64,000 nt of DNA from Gnetum montanum (GCA_015680685.1 MNCI01034881.1:27426-91425); one strand, 5' to 3'. Shown: positions 48,826 through 61,200, numbered from the stretch's first letter. A program made the numbers and translations. The notes: a model not told the origin generated them from the sequence alone.

Positions 48826-49222
48826 GTCCTAGTTTTAGGTCCTGGTAGACTGCTGTTACTGATTTTAAGTCTCAGCGGACCATGGTCCCAGTTTAAAGTC
48901 TGGGCGGACCGAGAAGTGCTAGTTTTACGTCGTAGCGGACGGTGGTCAGGCTGGTTTATGGTCTTAGAAGACCGTGCCGTGGATGTCAGTTTTATGTCAT
49001 GACCCAGGCACAAATCTGTGCTGATTTTACGTCTCAGCAGACGGCTACTTACCTGTGCCAGTTTAGCGTCATGGTGGACACGTGCAAAAGGTGCCAGTTT
49101 TTCGTCTTGGCGGACCTGTACAACATTGCCAGTTTTACGTCGTAGCGGATGGTAACCACTTGCCAGTTTAGCGTCATGGCAGACGCGTGCAAAAAGATGC
49201 CAGTTTTACGTCGTAGCGGATG
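48826..49222. repeat. Post-pol tandem array of element B (about 39-bp units)
   Basis: About ten to eleven diverged units have the plus-strand core GCCAGTTTTACGTCGTAGCGGAC. Read on the element strand the core is GTCCGCTACGACGTAAAACTGGC, clearly related to GTCTGCTAAGACTATAAACT in elements A and D. Confidence 0.9.
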
Positions 49223-52200
49223 GGTACCGTCATACCTACTGTCGACACCGTCGTTGCCGCTAGATAAAATACCGCTTTAAGTACACGTGATTCACAGGAT
49301 TTGCTAACTCGTTGCCATTGACGTTTGCCAATTTGAACGCTCCGTTGCTGTATGCGTCGGTCACCAAGAAAGGGCCTTCCCAGTTTGCAGAGAACTTGCC
49401 TGCTGGTTCATGCACAGCCTTGAGAACCAGGTCTCCTTGTTTGATCAGACGCTACTGAAGATTATGATGATGCTTTTGTCTCTGTTTATCCTGATATTTC
49501 TCAATTGCCTCAAGAGCCTGTATCCGCTTCTCTTCCAATGACTCCAAGTCCATTATTCGAGCCTCGGTGTGTTGAGCCTAATTTATAATGGTGGAGAGGA
49601 CCATTCTTAGAGAAGGAATTTGCAATTCAAGAGGTAGCACCGCCTCAGATCCGTANNNNNNNNNNNNNNNNNNNNNNNNNNNNNNNNNNNNNNNNNNNNN
49701 NNNNNNNNNNNNNNNNNNNNNNNNNNNNNNNNNNNNNNNNNNNNNNNNNNNNNNNNNNNNNNNNNNNNNNNNNNNNNNNNNNNNNNNNNNNNNNNNNNNN
49801 NNNNNNNNNNNNNNNNNNNNNNNNNNNNNNNNNNNNNNNNNNNNNNNNNNNNNNNNNNNNNNNNNNNNNNNNNNNNNNNNNNNNNNNNNNNNNNNNNNNN
49901 NNNNNNNNNNNNNNNNNNNNNNNNNNNNNNNNNNNNNNNNNNNNNNNNNNNNNNNNNNNNNNNNNNNNNNNNNNNNNNNNNNNNNNNNNNNNNNNNNNNN
50001 NNNNNNNNNNNNNNNNNNNNNNNNNNNNNNNNNNNNNNNNNNNNNNNNNNNNNNNNNNNNNNNNNNNNNNNNNNNNNNNNNNNNNNNNNNNNNNNNNNNN
50101 NNNNNNNNNNNNNNNNNNNNNNNNTGGGTGACACGTGGAGGAGGTTTGTGTGACGTTGACACGTGTCACAGGTCTTAACCTTTGTCAAACAATCTCTTTC
50201 CATGCGTGGCCAGTAGTACCCTAAGCGGTAGATTTTTAGGGCCATAGCCCGTGGTGCTACGTGGCCTCCGCACAGTCCCTCGTGAACCTCGCTAACGATG
50301 TGTTGTGCTTGGTCTGCGTTAACGCAGGTGAGCAATACGCCATCAAAGGAGCGTCTGCAGAGAGTGCTGTCTCCGATGATGACGTAGTGCCTAGCGCGTT
50401 TACGGGTTGCGTCTTTTTGCGCGCGCGTTAAAGCAGCTGATAATTCACCCTGCAAAAGATAAGATTTGATATGATCGTACCATTCAGGTGTGCTTTCCTC
50501 GGTGAGAGAGGAGATGTGCGCCGTCTGAATGATAGGGTCTGCGCAGTCTGTAATCAATGTAGGGCAGGTGTTAAGCAAGTGCGACGGCACGTGTAAAGCC
50601 AGAGTGGCCAGTGCGTCGGCCAGCGTGTTGTCAGTCCGTGGGACGTGCTGGGCGTCGAAGGTCATAAATCGCCTCAGGAGACTTTTAGCCTGATCACAAT
50701 AGGGCTGCAAGTGTACCGCTTTGCAGGCGTAGACTCCAGTGATTTGATTTATGACAAGCATCGAATCGCCCCTAATTGCCAGGTGTTGAACATCGAGTTC
50801 GCCTGCAGTTAGTAATCCCCTGAGGAGCCCCTCGTACTCTGCCACATTGTTCGTACAAGGGAAGGTCAATCGATAAGCGTGTAGACACACATCCTCAGGT
50901 GATAGTGTAAGAACCGTGGCCGCACTGCCGCCTCTGGCGGTTGAAGCTCCATCGAAATACAATGTTGCTTCGAGGCCTGCCGAAACAGGGCTTAAACTAT
51001 GTACGTGTTCATCAGGAAATTCTGGCTCTACGGTTGCGTGGTTGTCAATTGGTGAAGTTGTTAACTGGTCGGCTATCGCTTGGCCCTTCGTAGATGACTG
51101 GCCAATGTAGTGGAGGTCGAACTACGCGGTGATAGCCTTCCAGCGAGCGATTTTGCTACTTTAGTATAGACTATGCGTAATGGCCCTAAGGATGTTATTT
51201 TTACAAATGACGTTAACCTGACTACGAAAAAGGTAATGCCTACATTTCTTGAGCGTAAAAACTAATTCTAAGCAATTACGCTCAACGTCGTTGTACCTCG
51301 TCTCGTATGCACATAGAGCGTGACTCAAGTAATAGATGGGCATTTCTAACCCATCCTCCCTTTTCTGACAAAGAAACACTGCTATTGCGACGTCCGAAGT
51401 GGCGAGGTAAATGAAAAAAGGCAGGTCCCTTTGTGATGGGAAAACCGTCGGTAGATGTTGCAATTCCTGTTTTAGACTATCAAATGCATGCTGGCAATCG
51501 TCGGTCCATTCAAAATTAACCCCCTTTTTCAGCAAATGTTGCATGGGGTGTAGTTTGTCGGTTAACCTTGAAATGAACCTGCGTATGAACTGTAAGTGGC
51601 CCTGTAACTCGCATAGTTGCTTGAGGTCTGTGGGAGGCTTTAACGCGACAATGGCTTTGACCTTATCAGGGTCAACTCGTATGCCGGTTTCCGATACCAC
51701 AAACCCTAGCATGCGTCCGATTTTGACTCCGAACACGCACTTCTTTGGGTTAAGCTAGAGCTCGTGCGTGGAGCATCTTTTAAGGACTAACTCCAGGTCC
51801 TCTGAATGATCTTCCGACTTCAAAGATTTCACAGCTATGTCGTCTACATAATCATTCAGCCTTCCTAGGAGGTAATCGCTAAAGATGTACGTCATGGCCC
51901 ATTGATACGTCGCTCCGGCGTTCTTCAGACCGAAAGGCATCATGGTATAGCAAAATGTCCCCCAGGGTGTCATAAACGTTGTGGTCAGTTGATGTTCTGG
52001 GTTGATGTGAATCTGGTTATAGCCTGAGAAGCCATCCATGAAAGACAGAAGCGCATGCCCAGCTGTTGTATCCATTAGCTGGTTGATACTCGGTAATGGG
52101 AAGTTATCCTTGATTGTGGTCTTGTTCAGATCCCAGAAGTCTATGCATATGCGTATACCCCCAGTCTTCTTCGGCACGACCACAATGTTAGATACCCAGT

Positions 52201-52708
52201 TTGAATAATCGACCCCGCGGATGAAACCAGCCTAATATAGTTTGGTGATTTCATCACGCACTGCTAGCGCGATCTCTGGTTTGATCTTGCGTGCCTTTTG
52301 CCTAACCGGTTTAATTTACGGGTCAAGGATAATGTTATGCTGAATTAATCTAGGATCTAATCCAGGCATATCCTCATATGACCATGCAAAGAGAGTGATG
52401 TTGTCTTGCAGAACCTGTTTTACTGCGTTGTGCGTTTTCTCGTCTAGCAAAGAACTGACCTTGAGTGTTTTGGTCTCACCCCTATGCGTAACGATAGGGA
52501 CCTCACTAATGGGGTCCTCGGTTATGTCCCCAACTTCTAGGTCTAGCGTGCGGGTGGACTGTTCTGGCCACTCTGGGGATGTCTCCAATGTAGCTATGGT
52601 TATGCCTGCTAAAGAGGGGTTAGCGTCTACTAATGTGAAGTCAAATGGCCTAGTTAAGTGCCTGTATGGGCCTGTCAAAGTTAAAGGTGCTGAAACTGTG
52701 GTGTCCAT
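49223..52708 (-). pseudogene. pol: pol of element B: RT, dual RNase H, integrase (N gap inside)
   Basis: ATG 52708 lies 12 nt after a strong acceptor (GATTTTGCAG, AG at 52722-52721). The leader contains DMPGLDPRLIQHNI. RT has ICIDFWDLN (Arg to Trp in a conserved motif) and the box NDYVDDIAVK near 51850. The first RNase H is inactive-looking (FFIYLATS). The second, archaeal-type RNase H begins FDGASTARGGSAA (about 50950) with NNVAEYEGLLRG and RGDSMLVINQ. The integrase zinc finger (CDTCQRHTNLLH) is at about 50160, then 469 Ns (49656-50124) remove the integrase core. The frame resumes with SEAVLPLELQIPSLR. Stops occur at a few codons, for example near 51160 and 52316. Confidence 0.9.
49656..50124. 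other. Assembly gap (469 N) in element B integrase
   Basis: A run of N replaces the integrase catalytic core, so the state of its active site in this copy cannot be judged. Frames predicted across the gap are not meaningful. Confidence 0.99.
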
Positions 52709-53146
52709 CCTCCGTCTGTCCTGCAAAATCGGCAAGTGCGTAAACGGTTAGGAGACAAGTGACAGGATGTTGTCAAACGTGGAATGCTAACTGAAATTTT
52801 GAATATTGTGGACAGAGCTTGTAATCAATGCAACCCGATTACGAGGTGATAAGATGTGGTAGTTTAACGTCATTTCGGACAGTGGAGCGTGCGATATCGG
52901 CCGCATTAATACCGAATTTTTGGATTCCGTTTTAGGAAAGTTCCGCTTTAATCCAATATCAAGTCGGCGATCCTCGCGTATAAATAAGTGGTTCTTTGAT
53001 GAAAACTGGTTGTTGGCTATCGCAATTTGAATTTACAAGGAAGAGCAGGGAAAGGTAGAACAGAGAGAAGGGAGAGCAGGAAGCTAGGGCATGTAACCTT
53101 GTGAGGATTTGTAAGCAGGCACTGAAGAAACCCTACAACTATCGTG
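52709..53146. promoter_or_regulatory. Divergent intergenic region between pol and the antisense gene, element B
   Basis: It holds the pol acceptor (52722-52721, minus), one copy of the array core (AGTTTAACGTCATTTCGGAC, 52861-52880) and the TATA box of the antisense gene. No coding frame. Confidence 0.6.
52979..52986 (+). promoter_or_regulatory. TATA box of the antisense gene, element B
   Basis: TATAAATA in CTCGCGTATAAATAAGTGG, about 160 bp upstream of the predicted start codon at 53147. Element A has its own TATA box in the corresponding place. Confidence 0.65.
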
Positions 53147-56100
53147 ATGGCACTGAAGGCGAAGAAGCAGAACGCCAGACTGGCGAAAATCGACGAAGTG
53201 CAGGCAAGCCTGAACCGTGTCTCGAAGGCGTTGATCGATGTCTGCGACCCAACGCCCCTTAACCGGTAGGCCATTCTTCTTGTACTTACGCTCGTTCTAT
53301 ATGTCTATTTTTTTGTTTTTGAATGTTTCTTGGTGAATGCGTATGTCAAATTATGGACCTCGGCTTAGTGCGAGGGTTTTGGTGAGGTTGCGTTCGTTGC
53401 TGTTGTCGGGGACAGACCTTGCATTGTCTCAAGGGTTTGGGCAATTTCGGCCTAGTTGCATTTTACAATTTCTATTTTAGTTCTAGACATGCAGGTAGGT
53501 GCTTTAATGAGTCTTGCCTGTTTCCACAGCATCGCGCTGAAGCCCATCCTGCTTGTGCTGGATGTTATTGGGCTTTTATGCTGGTTAAACACCATCGTCC
53601 CAAATGTCCCTCCTCCGCACACAAGAGTGCAGGGGAAGGTCATCTGGTACCGCCAGGGGGCACTGGAATTCTTGCAGTTTTTGGTGTGTAATTTTAGCAT
53701 CATCGTTTGGTCCCATGTGACCGGAGATGTTGCTGGTGCCATTCTGGAGCACCTGTTGCCAGGGTCCTCGCAAGGGATTCTGGCCTACCTGACAGATGGG
53801 GTGATTGAAACAGGCAATCCCGAGCACCAAGCACTCAGCTCTTGGGGTCTGAGGAGCTTGCATTGGATCTGGGGTATGACCCGCTTCAACTGCTACCACG
53901 CATACAATACTTTGTTCGTGGCCCGCCATGTGTCCACGTACTTTCAGAACCCTCAAGGCACGGTATACTACGCAGGCGGGTAAGCAGATCTAGATGACTA
54001 TATTGTCTTTATGTGTTAGAGTGCTTGTTTTCAATGTAAAAAGGAGTAAGAGAGGTCTAGCTGTAGAGCATGAATTGAACTTACGCTGTATTGTACAGGT
54101 TTTTTATCCGCGACAACAAACTAATCGGCGACGACGATATGCTACCCTGTGCCGAAACGGCGATAACACTGTTTACCGTGACGAATAACGTACGAGCCAG
54201 TGTCATCGGACAAATCGACCACGAGATGCGTGAGTACCACTCATGTTATGCGGAGGCCTTCAAGAAGTGCCAGGAACTCGGGTGGCTGCACGAGGATTGG
54301 ATGCTGGATCCACCCCTCAACGTCGAGGACGTGGAGATAGAACTCCTGCAATTCCCGTTGCCGTTTGGCCCCGGTAAGGTTGTTGCGTATTTTAGTGCTA
54401 TTTGCATAATTATGAGTTATGACTATGATGATAATGTTTGGTGATGTCTTGCGTTTTTGGCTTGCATCTTTGGCTTACAGTCAGGGAATCCCGGGAGATT
54501 ACCCTTACAATTTCCGGCCGCGAGGCGAGAGATGTCCTCTTTCGTTATGGGGACATCAAAGAGGCACAGCGTTGGCTTGGCCACTCGGCGGCCCCAGCTG
54601 CGGTGGTCACCAACATCCAGACCGCAGGGCTAATGCACCTTTTCCTAGCCGCCACTCCTGACGTTCCCGCCAGCGAGATGATCGGCCTGGTCAACTCCTT
54701 TAATGCGAAGGCCGACCGTTTCAGCACGCGCGTGCATAACGTGCGTGTGAACTTCGACATCAACGCTCAGCTCTTCTCAGACCTGTTTGGCGTCCCCTCC
54801 AGCGGCCTTCCCGTAAACGTGAAGGCCCAGAGGGGCGTCAAAGTGGAGGCACTTCTTCAGGAGTGGGCCAGAATCCCTAAGGATATCAAGGGATTCCCCT
54901 GTGAGCAATTCGAGCTGGCGACCATCAAAACGCTGTATTCCCTTTTTCGGGCCCGTACCTTCCCCAAAACCCTCTCGCAAGCATGGTTCTTTTCAGTGGA
55001 ACAAACGCGTATTATGCGGGAGGTGCTAGAGGAGGGAGCCTGATTTGACTGGGGAAGTCATCTCACCAAGGGTTTGCAGAGCGAGATGGTCAAGCTTCGC
55101 GAGAAGCTTGAGTCTCGTTTCAACGTGCATCATGCCTTTTTTATAGCCGCCCTCCGGAAATTTGTTGAGTTTTTGGTCGTTCAGAAGAATGGGGTCTGGG
55201 TACAGCAAGACCGAGACCAACTGTCCAAACCCTGGATCGCCCACATCCTCAGCACTACCCGTGGGCAAGACCCGCCGGAAGGGATCGGAGAATCAATGTC
55301 TGTGACAACCAAAGGCATGACGGCACCCCGAGTGCGAGGCCTCGATAGTGTAGGCGGGATAATGCCCACCTACACCGGCGACGCCTTGTGGGGGAAACGC
55401 TTGGCAGAGGAAATTGTGGAGCCTGCAGCTCGGCGGAAAAGGCTCCATGTGGCTGAGGCCCCTGGAGGCGAGGGAGGCCACACTGTTGGGCTCACGGTGC
55501 AGCGGACTAAGCCTCCGCCTGGTAAGGGTAAAGCCTGTATATGCAATATTTAACTTTGAGTAATGGAATTATGCTCTAACGCATGGGAATGTAAACAGCA
55601 AAAATGACAGGTCGATTAACCCCTGAGACAGGGGCTATGGTGTTAAAGCGTGGGGAGGGGGCCTCAATTTTGGAAGCAGAGGCCCCGGTTGTTAGCACGC
55701 GTCGTGCACAGCCTTCAGCGCGTAGGGCAGCCCCAGCTGCTAGTGGGAGTAGCGTGCAGACTGGGGAGGAGGCCCCTGCTACTGGAGCTAGAGACGCACA
55801 GACCCCAGTGCGTGAAATAGAGAAAAGTACGGAAGATGTCGGTGACGTTGCTACTGTCACCGGCAGAGGTAATGAGCATATGTTATTTTTTTGTTTTTAC
55901 GGGTTTTGCAAAAATCTATAAACAGGTAATATCTAACCGAGTATGTTATAGGAGAAGGAGATGTCTCGACGTCTGCTGCTGCTAACGCGACGTGGAGAGA
56001 CCTCCCCGATAAGTTTGCCTTCATGGAAGGCGTCATTAACGACATGATCGAGCATCTCGAACGCATCGACCTTGGTGCTGGTAAGTGAGTGAAAGTAACT

Positions 56101-57286
56101 GCGTAATGTCTTGTTGATAATATGTCATCTATCTTGATGCTTGTTTTCTGTCAGGAGCTCACCTCCGATGGGACCCCGCGGAGCCCATTGACCTGGACAC
56201 AACAGAGCCTCCATCTGATGGGGCGGTCGTGCCACGCAACATTTATGAAAAAATGTGTAAATGTGTGTTACACTCGACACGCTCCGCGTGGGAAAGCAGG
56301 AATATCAACGAAGACCTATGGAAAAAACTACAGCGGTCAGATCAGAGGGTCGAGTCCTTGACTAAGGAAGTCGAGGACCTGAGGGTGCGCTACGAGTTCT
56401 TACAGGCTCGAGTGACAGGCGACGAAGACTGGCATACTGCTATGATTGATCACTCCTATTATTGGACAGCGATCAAGAACAGCGTGCAGACCAGCCGAGC
56501 GTTAGTTGAGCAAAGGATGCAAATAGAGCTCCTTGCTCAGAAGAGCTAAGACTGGAGGGACTATTGCACGGGTGTACAAGAATGGGGGCAGAAGGAGAAG
56601 GACCACAAGCACGTGTACAAAAGGGAAAGCATCGCCTACAAAAAACGCTACCGTGATTTTGCTATTAAAGCACGGTCCCTGGAGGTCTTTGTGGACACCA
56701 TCGGAACGTCCGAGGCCTTCAAGAAGTTTGAAGAATAGGTGACCATCACTGCCTCTCCAGAGAGAACAATGGTCTTTCCTGGGAATCAAGCTTCAATCCC
56801 TACCTTCTACCCAGATCCTCCCGCTTGGAGTAGCGTGGAGAAAGGAAAGGTAAAAGCAGGGATGGCTTTGGGCAAGGATGCGTGGTAAGACCTAACTGAG
56901 GACGAAATCATGAAGCATTTGTGGGCCGGTCTAGATAAGCTTCCCTTTGCTGCTGAAGCTGGGTCATCTCGGGTAAGTTTACGCATGGCTTAGCCAGCGC
57001 GTTTCCTGACATAATGTTGCCTGCTCTGATTTTTACGCTATTTGTGTTTCAGATACCAGAAGGTGGAGAACGTCCACCCGCTGAGGGGCTGGAGGAGGAA
57101 ACTATGGAAGCAGAGGTGGAACACAACGATGAAGAGCGTCCTCCTGTGGAGCTAGCATTAGAAGAAGAGACAATCTCTCCAGGAGGGATACTTCCTGGAA
57201 ACGATGGCCCACTGGAGGACGACCTTTTGGGTTTGGACTTAGAGTTGAAGGACACGGGTGATAGTGGCAGTATGGGTCATGCGTGA
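53147..57286 (+). pseudogene. Antisense eight-exon gene of element B (LFGVP-motif and coiled-coil protein)
   Basis: Exons: 53147-53265, 53530-53979, 54099-54373, 54481-55521, 55599-55868, 55952-56080, 56155-56972 and 57053-57286. All seven introns (74-264 nt) are GT-AG, phases 2,2,1,1,1,1,0. The sum is 3336 nt (1111 aa), in frame throughout except for four point stops: 55041-55043, 56547-56549, 56736-56738 and 56886-56888. At each, element A has a sense codon or a C-to-T change explains the stop. Exon 4 carries LFSDLFGVPSSG (near residue 380) and ARTFPKTLSQ; exon 7 has RWDPAEPID and then a charged coiled coil (about residues 800-900). The C-terminus is acidic. No catalytic motif, signal peptide or clear membrane protein pattern is recognised. 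It runs opposite to gag and pol and has its own TATA box. Function unknown. Confidence 0.88.
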
Positions 57287-57390
57287 CTTTGTTTCTGGCA
57301 TCATGTCACAAATGATTTGAAAGAAAAAAACATTATGAATTTTGATTGACTATCAGCTATCTGTCATATTTTTTTTGTTATTTTTGCCTT

Positions 57391-58070
57391 AGTTTAAGGC
57401 CGTTGCGGGCCGAAAGCATGAATGGATTACGAAGCAGTGCGTAAATGGCAAAGTAGCTACTAGTTTAGGGCCGTTGCGGGCCCATGCGTAAAATTTGAAT
57501 GACTAGTTTAAGGCCGTTGCGGGCTGATGCGTAAATTATAAAATAGAATGACTAGTTTAAGGCCGTTGCGAGCCGATGCGTAAATTGTAAATTAGCGAAC
57601 TAGTTTAAGGCCGTTGCGGGCCAGTGCGTAAAGTGAAAATTGGAGGACTAGTTTAAGGCCATTGCGGGCCAGTGCGTAAATTGTAAGTTAGAGGACTAGT
57701 TTAAGGCCGTTGCAGGCCAATGCATAAACTGTAAATTGGAAGACTAGTTTAAGGCCGTTGCGGGCCAATGTGTAAATTGTAAATTGGAAGACTAGTTTAA
57801 GGCCGTTGCGGGCCAATGCGTAAATTGTAAATTAGTGAACTAGTTTAAGGCCGTTGCGGGCCAGAAGCGTAAATTGTAATTAGCGAACTAGTTTAAGGCC
57901 GTTGCGAGCCAATGTGTAAATTGTAAATTGGAAGACTAGTTTAAGGCCATTGCGGGCCAATGCATAAATTGTAAATTAGAGGACTAGTTTAAGGCCGTTG
58001 CGGGCCAAAAGCATAAATTGTAATTAGCGAACTAGTTTAAGGCCGTTGCGGGCGAGTGCGTAAAGTTCGA
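57391..58070. repeat. 48-bp tandem repeat, about 14 units, between the antisense gene and gag
   Basis: Units share ACTAGTTTAAGGCCGTTGC and a following GTAAATTGTAAATT. The spacing is close to 48 bp from 57507 onward. It lies just after the antisense gene stop and just after the gag stop on the other strand, so it separates two convergent genes. Confidence 0.93.
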
Positions 58071-58181
58071 AGTAAATGTAACCCAGACACATGCAAAGAC
58101 AAAAATGTAAAGTGTAAACACAGAAGGCAAATACTGCATAAAAGCACACAAAAATAAAGGAAATGATTGATTGCTAACTTA

Positions 58182-58185
58182 CATG
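58182..58185 (-). promoter_or_regulatory. Candidate sense splice donor after gag-protease, element B
   Basis: The minus strand reads GCTCAT|GTAAGT about 25 nt after the gag stop. With the acceptor at 52721 it would define a 5.46-kb intron holding the array and the antisense gene. The phases do not join gag and pol in one frame, so pol would be read from its own ATG if this splice is used. Confidence 0.4.
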
Positions 58186-58207
58186 AGCGCATGCTAGAGA
58201 GCTTCGT

Positions 58208-61200
58208 TCAGCCGTCAGTACGCAACTGCCTTTTAGCGGCTTTTATGTTAACTGCCGCATAAGGGCAAGGAGGTTTGCAGTTTGACTCCTCTACGCTGTC
58301 ATCCAGAAATGGTAGGTCAGCCCAGGCTAAACCATCAGCATTGTCATTATTCTGTTCAGGGGCTTGGAGAGAAGGCTGATCATCAGCCGTTTCGATCTCT
58401 GAACCCCGCTCTTCCTCAATGTTACTAACGGTCCTGGGAGTGATCTCGTCGCCGCGTATGATAACCTCCCCCCCAGCGTAAGGCAGGTGTATCTCCTGAT
58501 GGATAGGCGACGAGACCGCCCTCAGCTGAGCTAACCACGACCTCCCTAAGATCAAGTTGAAGCCGGGCATCTCCTCGACGACTAGAAATGTGGCTTCCGT
58601 GGGGAATTGATTCCCCGCCACAAACTCAATTCGCACCGTCCCCTTGACTTGAACCCGTGCTCCATTGAAGGATTTCACGCAGGCTGTCGTCGTGGGAGTG
58701 ATCTGGTCGACCAAACCCAACCTATCCACGATGGAATAGGGAACGACATTAGCAGCCGCGCCATCATCCACATGCACCCTCCGGATCCGGTACTGGCCGA
58801 CCCGAATGGTGATGAACATCGGGTCCGTTGTCACTTGACCCTTTTCTGGATCATCTTTAACAGACTCGTCCAGAAAGGTCAATGAGGTGGGCTTGGGTTG
58901 TTCAGCTTCAGAAGGAAACATGATGGCGTGTATTGCTTCCTCTTCTGCTGGCAGGCTGGCATCCACTGATATGGACGTCAGCATGCGTACCATAGCCTCG
59001 CGGTGTTCTTGAGAAGTCATCAAGAGTTCATACAAGCTCAGCGTCGTGTTCTTTTGCTTGAGAGCTTGTTTAACCTGCGTGAACGCATCGAGGAGGTCCT
59101 TCTCCCGGTAGGTTGGTTTATCCCCCTTACTCTCCTCCATCCGTCCCAAGAGATGGATCTCTCGAGGCGGGGCGGTGTCAGAAGAGGGGTTGTTCATCTT
59201 CCTACCAGAAGAAGGTGGCTGCGTTCCTATGCCTGTGGCATGCTTCTGAGGCATGGTCATGGGCACAGATGCCAGGGGCCTAGGCTTCGGGAAGCCGAGC
59301 GTAGAGATGTCTTTTGTCGCATTAGCTTCAGTGCTTTCCTCCTTCCGCTTAGGAGGCAATGCCTGATGGTGCTGTTTGGAGGTCTGCCCCTGCGTGAGAG
59401 GAGCAGCCTGTGGTCGAGGCACCCTAATGATGAAGGGCGCTCTCGGTGTGGGCGCAGACGAAGCTATGGCTTGGGCAGTAGCGTGTGACTGAGGCCGTAC
59501 CTGAGAAGGTTCCCGTATAATGAACGGCGGCCGTGAGATCCCACCTGCTACCGAAGAAGTAGTTTCCCCCCTTTGTGAGCTGGTGGGCACATGCAAAACA
59601 AAAGGTTGTTTTGGTGGCCCTTTACGCTCACCGTCCGTACTTACCACAGTGATTGTAAAAGGATCGTAATTTGCGTTTAACGGATCCTTATATACATGTA
59701 ATGTCTGGTTTTCGGGACATGTTGGGTTACTGCTGTCTAGTTTCAGATGACCTTCGTCGATCATGCGTTGAATATCGTCTTTCAACGCCCAGCAGTAATC
59801 CGTGTCGTGACCACACATCTGGTGGTAGTCACAGAAACGGTCCAGCCTGAAAGATCTCGGAACTGCCGGTTCGTTAGGCAGAGCTAAAGAGGGGTCCTTC
59901 AGCAATTCACAGTTACGTCTGTGACGCTGCAGGGCCTCCTCGGACACTTTCTTAGGTTGAATGTGTCCTGCCGCCAACAGTTGTTTTAGCAGTTCAGAAT
60001 GTTTCACTGGGAGAGCCGCGTATTTTGAGCGGTCTTTACGCTCAAAATTCGGCTTTGGCTGGGGGGCCTGTTCAGGGGCAGCCGTGGCCTGGCTGGTGCC
60101 GGCACCAGCCGTGGCCTCAGGCGGTGCTGTTGCTGGAGCTTTCTTGTTTTTGTTCTTGGCATTCTCAGTCAATGCCGCTACAGTAGTGGTCGCTGCCTTA
60201 CCTTTGTCCTTAGCCTTGTTGTGCGTGTTCTTGTAAGCGATGTACGCCGGGTCTTTGCTAGCCTCCGCAGCATCTTGGATGCTCCGGACCTGGGCGAAGG
60301 CCTGACGTATGTCTCCAGGGGAAAGATAATACAACTTGAACTTGATAAATTCATTGACTGCTCCCTTGAATATGGCCAACAGGTGGGAGTCCGCAATCGG
60401 GTCACGGATCTCATTCAAGGTAGCGTTCCAACGCTGTATGAACTTTTGGACTGGCTCGAGTGGGTCCTGTTTCACCCCCATAAGCTGCTCCAATGTGACT
60501 TCCGGCTTCATGTTGTATTTGAATCGGGTCACGAATTGAGTCAGCAGCTCTTCCAAGGTTGTAATGGAAGAGCGTGGGAGAGCTCTGTACCAGTCTAAAG
60601 CCTTCCCTGTTAACGACATCGCAAAGACTCTGACCAAAGTATGCGGCCACTGTTGCAACAACAAGGATTCAGATCTAAAGGTGGCCAAGTAAGTGTTGGG
60701 ATCCCCCTCCCCATTATACTTCGTAAAATGTGGGAGGGACATCCCTGGAGGCAACGACAACATGGGGACCGCTGGATTAATTGGATCATCCTGATAGAAA
60801 TCCATGATCTGAATGGTGTCAGATCCAACGGTCTTGAGGCGTCGCACCTCCTCTGTAAGCATCTGGATAAGCTGGAACTCTTGATCCAGACCTGGTAAGG
60901 GAGGTGTCTGTGCAGCAGGCATAGGAGCAGGAGGTTGGACTGGGTGAACAACCCTAGAAAACTGAAGCGCAGGAGGTGGTTGGGTAACCGCTGGTGGAGT
61001 AGGGATTCGTGCGGGCTGGGAGACCTGTGAAGGCCCCCACCCACCAGTTTGGGACGCGGGGTTAGCTGCTGCCTGCTGCTGGGAATAATGATAAGTGTAG
61101 CGAGGAAGCACCCGTGAAAATTACGCCGCTGGTGCTGGTGGGGGTTGTGCATTGTAAACTGTATTCGTTTGCTGTTGTGTTGCAGGGTTGGCCCAGTGAC

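Noticed and set aside
48826-49222. CRISPR-like pattern: repeated core with variable spacers
   Set aside because: Unit length and repeat sequence drift, there are no cas genes, and the setting is a plant retrotransposon between pol and LTR.
49607-50178. Frames running through the N gap on both strands
   Set aside because: They consist of unknown residues; only the minus-strand pol frame is supported on both sides.
53456-53983. Single-exon membrane-like protein starting in the intron
   Set aside because: The hydrophobic first residues lie upstream of the acceptor at 53529. Homology to element A begins only at the acceptor, and exon 1 joins it in the correct phase.
53147-57286. An ordinary host gene into which the retrotransposon inserted, or which was caught by chance
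   Set aside because: Two separate elements carry the same gene at the same position and orientation relative to pol, so it belongs to the element family. A host origin long ago remains possible.
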